Assembly (NCBI GenBank): GCA_023014365.1
Contig: JAEBUN010000012.1
Coordinates: forward strand, 558,001-622,000
Direction: 5' to 3'
DNA: 64,000 nucleotides
Source: Lepiota brunneoincarnata
Lineage: Eukaryota; Basidiomycota; Agaricomycetes; Agaricales; Agaricaceae
Part shown: in pieces, positions 35,492-46,091 of the stretch
Numbering within the stretch: position 1 is the first letter of the stretch
Layout: each line of letters starts with the position of its first letter
Program-made: the position numbers and the translations under genes
Notes under the pieces: model-generated
Databases searched by the model: none
What the model saw: the letters and a program-made list of their open reading frames with translations, nothing else
Told to the model about the DNA's origin: nothing

Positions 35492-38400
35492 ATGGCAGAG
35501 GAAGACAATGAAGTTCTCGACTGGGGAAATGAAGGTGCTGGTGTTGTTTCGCACGTCTCAAGTATTCATGCTGATTGTGGTGTTCCAGACGACGTCGTTT
35601 CTTTGGGTGACGAGGAGGAACGGTATGTGCTTGAGGAACCAGGCCAAGCGCTGCAAAATGGCTCTTCTGGCACACCCGCTATTATGAGCGCGGCCGTGAC
35701 ACCTCCCAGACCTGCCTCTACTCCGGCCCCGAACGATGAGCCTTCGATTTCTGCTCCGGACCAGAAGTCTAGTTGCCCAACGTCGACACAAACGGCTCTC
35801 AATGAATCTCCAAAGCCAAGGCCATCTGCAACCCAACAAACGTCTCATCGGCTAACTTTCCCTCCCAGGATGACGCACGCATTGCCCCCAAAGCCTATGG
35901 TAACCAATGTGCCGTACCTACCCCCTTCTCATCCGTCCATTGTGGAAGCCACCGCCATGGCATCTACCAGGACCAAAAAGTCCAATAGTGCTGGCCATAT
36001 TTCGAAGAATGGACCTTCTCAAGATGATAGCGAGTCCCTCCCAGCGCACTGGGAGATCCGGCACCCTCGCAACGGGGTGGGGATTTACTACTATAACACC
36101 CAAACCTTCCAATCACAGTGGACTCGCCCTGTAAGCCTCTTTTCTCTGAGCGCCGCGCAAACCCGCGTTGGTGGTAAACACCCGCAACATGAACGCCCTC
36201 CAACATTGTCTGACCTTTTACTCCTGCAGTCGTCGCGCACAAACCGTGCGCCCTCTGATTCAGACCCCATTAAACCGTCCCTCAATAGAGAAAACCCTCT
36301 CCTGCCTCTTACTCACGACGATCGCCACTATAGGCCTAGTGATGACAACAAACAAGCGGCTAATATGGGAAGGCGTCATGAGCAAATAACAGAGGAACCC
36401 AACGCTCGCTATGGGCGGAGCCATCACTCTAGCACCTCTGCACGTTCGCCCCAGCGAGGGCGTGAGCGTTCGAGGTCCCCTACTCCACCACCTACTCAGA
36501 CGCGGGACTCTCGAACTCACGGCAACCAGCGCCCAGCAAAAGGACGCGCTGGTATCAAGCCGAATGTCGCTCAGAAGGAGTTTGACACTGCAGACCTACC
36601 GGGTGATCAGGATCGACACTGGACTCCAGCACAGCTAGCGCCTTCAACTCCTAGCATCAAACCAAGAAATTCTCGTCGACAGCTGCGTTCACAGAATCAC
36701 ATCACGGATGTGCTTATACCGGAATCTAAGCCCGCTGAAGCTAGCCAGCCTCTCCATAGGGAAAACACCGGAGGCTACAATCGTGACCGGGATCGTGCCT
36801 ACCCACCATCTGAGTATCCGAGCCATAACATATCTGTACCCAGTACGTTATCAACCTCCCTCCCCTTTCCTCGTCCCTTGTATGCGGCGTGTTTGCCAAT
36901 ACCGAGGGGCCTCAAGCTCGTGAAAGCTGAGGTCAATTCTCTATGACATGTCGTTGCAAATGCCGGTCACATTCTTTCCCTGGTCTTCTCGTGTCGTGGA
37001 CTTCCGACCCGATCTGTTCCGTTCTATCTCTTCAAGTGTTAGCCCCTCGTTCTTATATCTCTCTCTCTTCATGTTCCACAGGATCGACTTCTCCTCAAAA
37101 TGTAGTTCAGGCCCACTACGAAGCATCGGTAGAGATCCAGAGACGAGAGCCCTTTGAAGATCGTCGTCGGAGTCCCGATCCAATTGGGGATCATAATCTT
37201 CCCCATCCCGCTCGCCACGAACGGCCGTCACGATTCGATCGATCAGCTCCTCCCTCCTCTGCTATAGAAAGGGATAATGGGCTACCAATGAAACCCGCTC
37301 ACGATGATCGACCTGGGGAGACTAGGCGCGGTGGCGCTAGCCAACAGTATGACCGGCGCGCTGACCAGGAGAGACGGTACGAGGACTCGGCTCCACAGGA
37401 TCTATACCCTCCATATTCCCAATCCGTCGCTCCTGAGCACCCTAGAGATAGTGATCGTTTGTGGGTCCCTGGGCCCAATGTCGATCGTAGGCCCTCACCC
37501 CATTCTGAAGTCTCGAACTCTTCAGGATGTAAGTATGCCTTCAAGTCACTCTGCTCTAAATGTCTGATATCTCACCTTACCCCAGCCCGAAAGAGAGCTC
37601 CTCTCCCGCCTCAGGATGCAGAATATAGGGGCCATGCAAATCCCAAGTCCGTTGTTTACCCTGATTCTACCACTCAGCGATCCAGGGACGTGCCGAGATC
37701 TCCACCATACCACGTTCGAGATAAGGCAGATAACGTAGTGGATCGATCTCCAGTACCACGATTGTATGTCCCTCAAGACGAGTCGCAAGACAGAGGGTAC
37801 GGGGAAATGGCATCCTCGACCCGGTCCATTGTGCCCGTTGAGTATGAAAGAGATTACGAAAGGGATAGGGATAGAGGAAGGCCAAGACTGCGCCTCAACG
37901 ATCAGAGCGACGTGGACAGAGGGTACGATATTTCAATGGCTCAGCCGCCTCCGGACGGTAGTCGTGGGGGGTATCAGGAGCGCGATCTACCTTCCCAACC
38001 ACGTGCTATGCAGACTTCTGTATCCGCTTCTTCAAGCGCTTACACGCCCTCCGGGGTTTCCTCTGGTCCGCCCCTTACCTCCAGGTACCAGGACCGGCCT
38101 TCTCCCCCACATCTTGCTATGACTGACAATCGACGGGATAATGATTCCCGGTCTGCTCCACTCACTTGGCCAGAGCGACGAGACGAAAGGCCTTATCTTC
38201 CTGTAGATCATGGGGTGAGTCAACTAGATCAATTCTGCCAATGCTTATGCCAACAGTCAATCAGCATGCAAGGGGCGTTCCTACTTCCAGTGCCAACAGC
38301 ATACCGATAGGGACGAGGAGATCATTTAATGGGGGCGATTCCAGTGTTAGCGAGTACCCTTCTGATCCACTGGCTGATCGATTTGACCGGCCACCCTATG

Positions 38401-39824
38401 GAGTGAACGAACTCCCTCCACGTCCGGCAAGAAGTTATGAAGGGAACTTCCCTAGGTCGTACCCCGATCCAGAACCGCTCCCGGACGCACGACCGAGCTA
38501 CCCCAGAGTGAGTGAACGTTCAAAACCAAAGTCGCAAGGCTGACATAGGATAGCCGCTTCGTGGCGACGACCCATACCTACCTTCGCAGCTGGATGATCG
38601 AGAGTATGGCCGGCGAGGGGATAAGCCAGAGGTAAACGTAGCGACAGTCTCAGTATTCTTCGGCCTAACATTCCATAGAACGCCCCGCGGGGCCAAAAAC
38701 TACTACCTCCCCAGTCCGAGAATTCAGCGAGACAACGCTCAAGCCGCCTGTCCTCCACCAACACCGGCAGAAATGTATGCTTCCTGTTTCATTGTCGGTC
38801 TCGGTTATTCATGTATTATATCCCACAACAGCCCCGCCCTGACGAATCCCTTTCTGAGCTGCCACCTTCGAAGACGTGGCCAGCCAGCGATTATGATACG
38901 TCTCCAAGAGGACATTATTCGAACGCTACCCTCCCTCGCGACGTCACACCACCACCACTATCAAGGGAACCCTCTTATACCTCGCCACAGTGGGAACCTC
39001 CGTCTTATCATGAACCACCCTCGCGAATTGCAGAATACCATGACTCGATCGGGTACCGTGGTGTTCCGCCTCAAGATGCACTTGTGGACGTCGATGTTCT
39101 TCCCAACAGGCAAGGGCCAGTGGGTTCTGGTCAATATGGCGCCCCTGGTGAGCGTTATAGACGCACAGAGGGCAATTTTGAGAGTGCAGGGCAACCAGTG
39201 CCTCGCGGAGGCAACCGCCGGGACCACCAATCACACGACCCTGACCCTCGACGGGTACCAGTAGCCGAAGTGCCATTGGAGGACATCGAACGTGGCACTA
39301 ACCGGCAGAAATGGAGTCAATCCAACGTACCTTTCGATGACAATCAGCGCAGCGAGCGACCTCGCATGCTGAACGAGCGCATCTCGGCACTTCCTGAAGG
39401 TCGCGCCCGCAAGCAACCCCAAGGAAACTATCAAGATAAAAAATTTAATGGTGAGCGTGATACCTTCGAGCCCCGGGTTTCGGAACGTAGCAACCCGCGG
39501 CAAGATGACTATGTAAACCACCCCTCGAAGAGCTTCGAGCAGCGCCTAGACCTCCCCGAGAGACCACCCCCAATGGCAAGAGGGGCCTCCTTACTCTCGC
39601 GTATCTCACGCGGAGGTAACAATACGCATCCGGCTAGCGACATCTCGCCATCACAATCATTGCGCGATCGAGTTCAGATTCCCGCCAAACGAGACCGAGA
39701 TGACTCTGTCAGAGATAGTCATTTCATGGACGTTTCGTATGAAGCGGATGATAGCGAACTTGATCCCACAGGGTCGAGAAAATCCCGGAAGCGCCGCCGC
39801 CCTCGACGAGGTGGCCCCTCATAG
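35492..39824 (+). CDS. WW-domain protein with long Arg/Ser/Pro-rich disordered tail
   Basis: ATG 35492 (MAEEDNEVLDWGNEGAGVVS). The WW domain lies around residue 190: LPAHWEIRHPRNGVGIYYYN followed by TQTFQSQWTRP, with both Trp and the Tyr triplet, so it should bind Pro-rich ligands. The rest is low complexity: RSPQRGRERSRSPTPPP, many REYDR/YERDRDR-like repeats, and a conserved C-terminal block GASLLSRISRGG, SPSQSLRDRVQIPAKRDRD and SRKSRKRRRPRRGGPS (basic, likely nuclear signal). Introns: 36,131-36,229 (99 nt, in frame), 36,843-37,081, then near 37,530, 38,215, 38,510, 38,640 and 38,775; the phases agree throughout. The content suggests nuclear RNA processing or transcription, as for other WW/RS proteins; this is an inference. 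Confidence 0.8.
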
Positions 39825-40168
39825 ACGTCAGGGCCCCAGTTGTTGCTTGGTGTATTGTATGGGGTTACGCATCCCCTCATCCATATTTCCATCATCCATT
39901 CTTGTATGCGGCTCCTCGTCTCACCTGTCCTGTCCTGTTCCCTCCTCCATAATGTATAGCAGCGTCTCGTCGGGTTTTGGATTTACTCGACAACAGGTTG
40001 ACCGTCATGTGTATAACTATAATCTATCAATCCTTCCCACATATCAGCTCCCTTGTCAGTCCCACGGCTCTTCTCGTTCCGCATCTCTTGCCGACGACGG
40101 TTACCATCAACTCTCCAACTCATGTCGGCTTACCTTGGCAGCAGCCTCCCGAGCTCGCTCCACACTAT

Positions 40169-41979
40169 TCATTGACCTTTGCTAGCTAAAATAGGCTGAA
40201 GTTGCGCGAGTGTGTCGCTGTCCCAGTGATGCTCTACATAATCAAGGTCCTCTTTTGGATAGAACCACTCCAAGAACAAGAAGAATATGCAGTCGACCAG
40301 CGAAATTATGGTGTATATTGGACCTGCGAAAGGGCCCAAGTCCATTGTCCTAATTCGCTGCCGTTCAGCTTTTCCCGTTCGGCTTCTCAGGTTCCGATCC
40401 GCCTACCTTTGGATACGTTCCATGAACCTCATTTGTCGCGACTGCATGACAGCGCTGTACACTTTCTCGGTCCTGGTGGCGACTTGCTGCCAGTCATAAA
40501 AAGCTCTGACTCGTTCGTGGGCCTTCAGTGGATCATGTTGCCCTGCTGCGACGATGGTGATGGCTTCGGAGATTGCACGGAAGACGTCTAGCAAGGCATG
40601 AGGGCTACCCGACTCGATTAAGATATCACCATCACATACCGTCTTGTTCTGGCTCTGCAAAGCTGATCATGTCCTGTGGCAGAATCTCTGGAACACCTCC
40701 GACTCTGGTCGAAACAACATATAGCCCAGCACAAGCTGCCTCTAGGATGGCGATTCCGAAAGATTCCGTTAGTGATGTGTTCATGAAGATGGTTCCACGT
40801 GACAAGACCTGTGATCGCGGTATCGTTAATGAGAGTGAGGCCACCGAAGTTCTCGGAATGACAGACTGAGAGGACATCACCATGGCGAACATGTCCCAGA
40901 AGCTCAATACGATCCTGTAGGCGATGCTTTTCGCGCATCTGCAGGAGGTCGATTAATTTAGGCCCATCACCACCTGCACGCAGGTTCAACTTTCCGGTCT
41001 GCTTTTGCACCCTCCCATGATAGACTTAACTCACCCACTACAAACTGCACATTTGGGAAAGCAGCGCAGATGCGAGGGGCGGTGGCAACCAGCAGATCGA
41101 TTCCCTTGCGATAGGCAAGTCTCGAGAGTACAACAATGGTAACTGTAGGTGAGTGAATCCATCAAGGCGATAATGTCGGTGATAGAGATGAACATACTGA
41201 TTTCACTTGGTCTCGAGGGACGTGGCCTAAACTGGTCTGCTACAATTGCATTTGGAATGACGTATACATTCTTTCGAACGGAAAGTTTGGTGGGGTCTTC
41301 CTTGTTTTTCTCGAAAAGTTGACCACGTAGGACTGTATTCTCCCGTCTACAGAATTGAATAACAATCAATTTGGAAGCATTGGCATATGCGTACCCGGTG
41401 TGGGAAACACAGATGACCGCATCCACGTTCTTGAGAGTACCAACGAGAAGCTTGTTGGTGAGGATGCTTGCAGCATCCGCAAAACCAAAAAGACTATGAT
41501 CAGTGAATACTGTGCGAATTCCCATCAGATGTGAATGGAGAATCCCTTCATGTCCAATAGAGGACAGACTAGCGTGCGCGTGAATAAGCTGGATACGTTC
41601 ACGAAGGAGAATAGTTCTAAGATACGGCAGGGAAGTGAAGAAGTTGGGCAGAGTAGCTGAAGAGGCGATGGGTATAAAGGGTATATAATAGACCTTAAGC
41701 GAAGGAAGAAGCCAGCGAATGCCGACGCGAGCTGTGCTATGCGCATGAGTAACCACAATGACCTTGAATGTGGGATAAGAAGGGATAATAACCAGCAAAA
41801 AGTTGGTAAGCACACTTTGTGACCCCTACGCATAAGTTCTGTGCTCAGCATGTAGATGTGATTCTCTACTCCTCCAACGTTGGGATGGAAGAAGTCTGAT
41901 ATCATGCTGTTGTGGGTGAATACGGGCCATATTTAGAAAGCTTGGAGGAGCACACGTACGCTATTGAGAGCCGTTCCAT
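40169..41979 (-). CDS. GPI3: GPI anchor synthesis: phosphatidylinositol N-acetylglucosaminyltransferase catalytic subunit (PIG-A/GPI3)
   Basis: Catalyses the first step of GPI-anchor synthesis, GlcNAc transfer from UDP-GlcNAc to phosphatidylinositol on the cytosolic face of the ER. The first exon (ATG 41979) is tiny, MERLSIA, and an intron GTACGTGTG...CAACAG joins to [20 protein letters not shown]. Then come [100 protein letters not shown] and [20 protein letters not shown]. The GT4 EX7E motif lies in [20 protein letters not shown]. Finally come [12 protein letters not shown], the membrane segment [25 protein letters not shown] and stop TGA 40,169. All introns are short and in phase; the gene looks intact. 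Confidence 0.95.
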
Positions 41980-42368
41980 CCTTCATTACGAATTACTCGT
42001 TAAGCCGATGAGGAACGAAAATAAGAATCGCGGAGGGTTTGGGAAGCCGAAGTCCAGTATTTGGTTTCACCCTCTGTATCAAACAGAGTGACACTCCCAA
42101 TCAGAGTATTTGTTCCCTTTTAGTCGTACTAATCACTATCCAGGCATCCCCGAACAAGGCGCCCGGCCCCTTACAATGATCTCAGCCAGATCTCTGTCAC
42201 AGTGCACTCGCGGTTCCACGGGGAAGGGTATCCACCTCTCAAGTCATGCCTTGTCCGCTTTTCAAGGGAGAGCATATATATATATATCTATATCCTGACT
42301 TCTGCCGTTCAGTTGTATCGTCCTCCCAACTTTTTCATCCGTCTCGCCACCAGTCTTTGACCACCCCA
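41980..42368. promoter_or_regulatory. Divergent promoter region of GPI3 and the alpha/beta hydrolase gene
   Basis: 389 bp between opposing starts. Contains an AT-dinucleotide run (42,276-42,287) about 85 bp before the hydrolase ATG and a CT-rich stretch near 42,317-42,347. A reading frame is open on the plus strand here, but the ATG in CACCCCAATG at 42,369 is the better start because the conserved protein begins there. Confidence 0.5.
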
Positions 42369-43805
42369 ATGCCCTGGGTTACTCTACCCACCACCAGTGG
42401 TCCTGTGGATTTTCACTACCAGATTGCTACTCCGAACAACCCTTTTGCCAGTGCTATAGATCGGGACTTGCCAACTATCTTCCTCATCCACGCGGGCTAT
42501 GGTGGACAAGAGATTTTTGAACGTATGTTCTCCAGCTTGATTCGCTCCGCCTTCAATTCACGGCTCAACCTGTTTGCCACAGCACAATTTGCTGACCCCA
42601 GGCTACGAGAATTCAACCTCGTCGCTGTGGATATGCGAGGGTACGGCGAGTCGCGGGGGAAAATAGGAGAGACGCGCTACACACCCCAGGAATCGGCGCA
42701 GGATGTCTATAATGTCATGGTACGGCACTGCGGTCACCACCTAAAACTCCTTTTAACATTGCATGGAAACTCCACAGAACGCCCTTGCTTTGCCTCCCCT
42801 CCATATTTTGGCGGTTTCGATTGGCACTACTATCGCCCTTGAACTTGCCTCTCGACATGCGGAGCGTGTACTTTCCATGACGTTATGCTCACCGTTGACT
42901 CCGATTGAGGTAACTTGAAAACTCTCCGTTACCCTGAGTCATACCCATAAACTGACTGGCCTATCAATAGCCGGACCACATTAGGGCAGGTCGGCTGGAG
43001 GTTCATGACTGCTGGGTGCAAGCTCACCGGCTCACCGAAGACGGTGATTCAGCAGAGGGTGTAACAGAGGAAGACAAGGAAGCCTTGCATGACGCTATTG
43101 TTGGGGCCACTCAACTATTGTTCAACAACCAAAAAACACAAATGATCCAAAGGTATGTGTAAATTCACATCCTACTTTTGGGGTCGGCAGGGAAGATCGG
43201 ATGTTGATCATGACCGACGGCTATCTTTAGCATAACCTCCCTCGCGCTAGAGCGGGCCGAACGCAACTGGACGGGATCAAAAGCAAACATCAGAGAAAGT
43301 TACAAGGCTGTTGTTGGATGGTATCTTGAAAGGGAACCGATACCTGATGAACAGCTAGCAAGGGTAGGTGGCCCGTTTATTTCGGCATTGCTCGTTTTTC
43401 ACACTATGGCACACAGATAAGCTGTCCGATTTCTGTCGTGCACTTTCAAGATGACGTTGCGTACTCCTTGGAAAATGCTCGCAATCTTGCCAGACAGCTG
43501 CAATCGCACAACATCCCAACCGTATTGGTGCACAATGTCCGAGGCGCTCATCTGGGCACCGTCACAAGTCCGAATGAGTACGCTTAAATCCTGTGATATC
43601 AGATAAAGCCAGTCACTCATCTTGCGTAGGGTTAATGGTATTCTGAGAAGCACAGTGATATCCACAGAGCCCAAGATGTATAATAGATCAAACATCAAGG
43701 GAGAAAGGCAAAATCCAACCCATGCGCACCCCCTTTACGGACCTCCTGGCCTCTCACGGCTATAATCCCTTCGGTTCCGAGGACTCCGATGAGTCCGAGT
43801 ACTGA
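42369..43805 (+). CDS. Alpha/beta-hydrolase fold protein
   Basis: ATG 42369 begins MPWVTLPTTSGPVDFHYQIA. DLPTIFLIHAGYGGQEIFE carries the His-Ala-Gly oxyanion loop, and NLVAVDMRGYGESRG is the typical beta4-loop. After an intron (GTACGGCAC...TCCACAG) LHILAVSIGTTIALELASRH holds the nucleophile elbow, with Ala in place of the first Gly (A-V-S-I-G). Later exons give MTLCSPLTPIE, RLEVHDCWVQAHRL, ISCPISVVHFQDDVAYSLEN (an Asp of the triad is likely here) and VHNVRGAHLGTVTSPNE with the catalytic His. The tail ends YNPFGSEDSDESEY at TGA 43,803. Cytosolic esterase/lipase-like enzyme; substrate unknown. Four or five introns, apparently intact. Confidence 0.82.
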
Positions 43806-44166
43806 TTCCGCCCTGCTCTCAGCTTAGCTCTGTTGCTTTCTTTCCCTTTCATTCGAGCTGTTCTATACTAAATCCTGACATCAATATGTATGTGTGCTGT
43901 TGCATGGAGATACTATGTTACATTGATCCAGCAATAAAAATAAATACCCAGAACTAACAATGGCAATGTAGCTTTTACGAGGTGGGACGAATTATGAGTA
44001 TTTTTCCAGAGGGAAACTCGAGGGAGGATTGGGCAACGGCGGCCTGATACTCGTTCGTGGTGTTCGTGGTGTTCGTGGCGTTCGTGGCGTTCGTGGTGTT
44101 CTTGGTCCCCTTAGGGTTGAAGTGGATCGATATGTAGGTGCTCTCGACAATCGACTCGCTCTATCG
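43806..44166. other. Convergent 3' region with a 9-bp minisatellite
   Basis: Between the hydrolase stop and the stop of the minus-strand membrane protein. Only notable content is the GTTCGTGGT tandem array at 44,053-44,106. Confidence 0.5.
44053..44106. repeat. Minisatellite, six copies of GTTCGTGGT
   Basis: Six 9-bp units with C/T variation at the last base and one G-to-T change in the last unit. Located about 60 bp beyond the stop of the minus-strand membrane protein, so probably in its 3' untranslated region. Confidence 0.9.
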
Positions 44167-45286
44167 TCATCCTCGTTCTCTCCCTCCAGGGTACAACGGC
44201 AGCGTCATAAAGCTTGACTGGCTCGGTGTAGAATCTCGCCAACTTCCATGGTACGTGGGTGGACGAGGACTGGTAGGCGACTCTGACGATGTCACTTGTT
44301 GCTGCTCTTCAGATCCAGCAGTCACAGACAAGGCAGTGGGTGAAGTGGGTGTCTGAGGGCTGATGTCTTTGATGTCTTCAGGCGGGACTGATGGTTCTTG
44401 CTGCTCCGAGAAGGGGCGCATAGATGGGATAGGTGGCGGGATGGGGAAATCGGCGAGGGAGAGGGAGCGTTCGCTCATACTCACAATATCCAAGCTATGT
44501 CTTGGACTTGTTGGTGCGAGTGAAGTTCTGATGGGCTCCAGTCTGCGTCCCCCCTCGGTGATCCTGCCGGCTGGTTGTGCTACGTTGTCCTCGGGACCGT
44601 CTATGGCCACTTCCGCTGTGCTATTTTCAGCGCTTGAAGGACCAGTCGGAGTAGACTGCTGCTGCAAGCTGTGCGGCCTCGATGTGTATGGTGTTCTTGG
44701 GGCGTGCAGAGGTGCGTGTGGGATGGAAATTTCGGGTGGAAGGGGTTTGGTATTGGGGGCGGTACTGGGCTCCTCTGAAGGGGTTTGAGGGCGATACTGG
44801 GCTCCTCTGGAAGGGGAAGGGTATTTCGGGCTTCAACGTATGGAGACACGGTTATCGTTGGCGCAAGTGGTACAGGAGGGTCATGTTCCTCTGCGTTTGA
44901 TTCACCTTTTCGACGCGGTGAATTGTGTTTTATCGAAGAGTCTGCTGCGAGCGCTACGACTCATCCGGGCACTCATGTTTCTGATGACTTCCATGGTTTT
45001 CTGCGAGCGCAAGCATAGTATGGCGCCCACGAGAATGGTGACTCCGATGATGAGACCGATGACAACTGCGAAGGTGTCTGCTGGGTTATCCCCTATATCA
45101 CCCCTTTTGTCGATGGTAGGGAACTTCTGCTGTTGTTTTCCTTCAGAGCTAAGAGGACGATTCCTACCAGGGCGTGTTAGGTTTCACGAAAGATATTGTT
45201 TACAAATGTATATACCTTAAAGGGGAACCAGATGCCAGAGAAGAGAGCGAGAGTAGCACAAGCCTCTTAGAATAAGAAAGACGCAT
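44167..45286 (-). CDS. Small type I membrane protein with Pro-rich cytosolic tail
   Basis: ATG 45286 gives a signal peptide (MRLSYSKRLVLLSLSSLASG). Intron 1 (GTATATACATT...TGGTAG) joins to NRPLSSEGKQQQKFPTIDKR, a very short ectodomain. The helix is FAVVIGLIIGVTILVGAIL, then the anchor CLRSQK and MSARMSRSARSRLFDK. Intron 2 (GTGAATCAAACG...GTTGAAG, about 75 nt) restores the frame into SPKYPSPSRGAQYRPQTPSE, PLPPEISIPHAPLHAPRTPY, SLQQQSTPTGPSSAEN and a Ser/Pro tail ending MTLPLYPGGRERG at TGA 44,167. The three-exon model is fully in phase. Likely plasma-membrane sensor-like protein of unknown function, similar in plan to the single-pass proteins at 12-22 kb. Confidence 0.75.
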
Positions 45287-46091
45287 GACAAGTCGGGTAT
45301 GGTCAAGAACTGAAGAGCAGCAGTAATTAATTGAGCTCCCTCTTCAAGAAGTCTGTGCAGCCTAACGACAAATCTACAGCCGCAGGTGGAAACAAGGCTT
45401 ATTCGGACTGATTTAATCATGATCAAAATCTTCCGACAAACCAGAAATACATTGTCGCTAACCTGTAATATGATGGATGTGCATCAGAGAAAAGACGCTT
45501 ATGCGTCCGACGTCCATCTATTCATATTAGTGGCATTGTGGCAGGCGGGTGAGTGCTGACGGAAACCCGTCTTGCCGGGGGGGGGGGTGGAGGAATGTAG
45601 ACGACGGCGCGGGTTATCAGGCATCATCCCAACCGTCCACTGTTGGGAAGATTTTGAGATGGCCAGGCGAACAAGCGCATTGGCTAAACTTTGCTGAAGA
45701 CGTGACGTGATCATCAGTGCTTCGGACCCATGCAATGCTCCAAACTCACGTTGGTATATTCCCTTCTGTAATGTTTATTGTACTACCGACCATTACTAGG
45801 CGATGGTGATGGCCGTTTCGCATAAGTATTCTGAGCTGATGCCCAAGGATGGGAACTGACCAATGAGAATCGATTGGTTATGCTGGGGGCGCAGCAGATC
45901 CTGCCGTTTGGAGTAAAACTTGCACTTGGGCTGCATATGACAGATTGCCCTGATGTGTTTGGAATGATATCAACACGTACTCTCATTGGCGCTTTTTGGT
46001 CGTGGGTTCGATCCCCGTGGACGGTATTTTATTTTTTTGGTAATGGCGCAAGGCCGCAGCGCCAAACTCACGCTCTCATGCCGGTCATGCC
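45287..46091. other. Upstream region, no gene recognised; isolated tRNA-like B box
   Basis: Contains a run of G (45,578-45,587) and, at 46,000-46,025, GGTCGTGGGTTCGATCCCCG followed by TTTTATTTTTTT. The latter is a perfect-looking T arm/B box with a T-run, but no acceptor partner or A box lies upstream at tRNA spacing. Confidence 0.4.

Noticed and set aside
35558..36285. Several overlapping minus-strand frames under the WW-domain gene
   Set aside because: Arg-rich shadows of a Pro/Ser-rich coding sequence; no motif of their own.
44601..44849. Apparent double frameshift in the small type I membrane protein
   Set aside because: An intron (GTGAATCAAACG...GTTGAAG) restores a single continuous frame, so the gene is not broken.
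45945..46025. tRNA gene around the B box at 46,005
   Set aside because: No acceptor stem partner, no A box and no anticodon arm fit within tRNA length.
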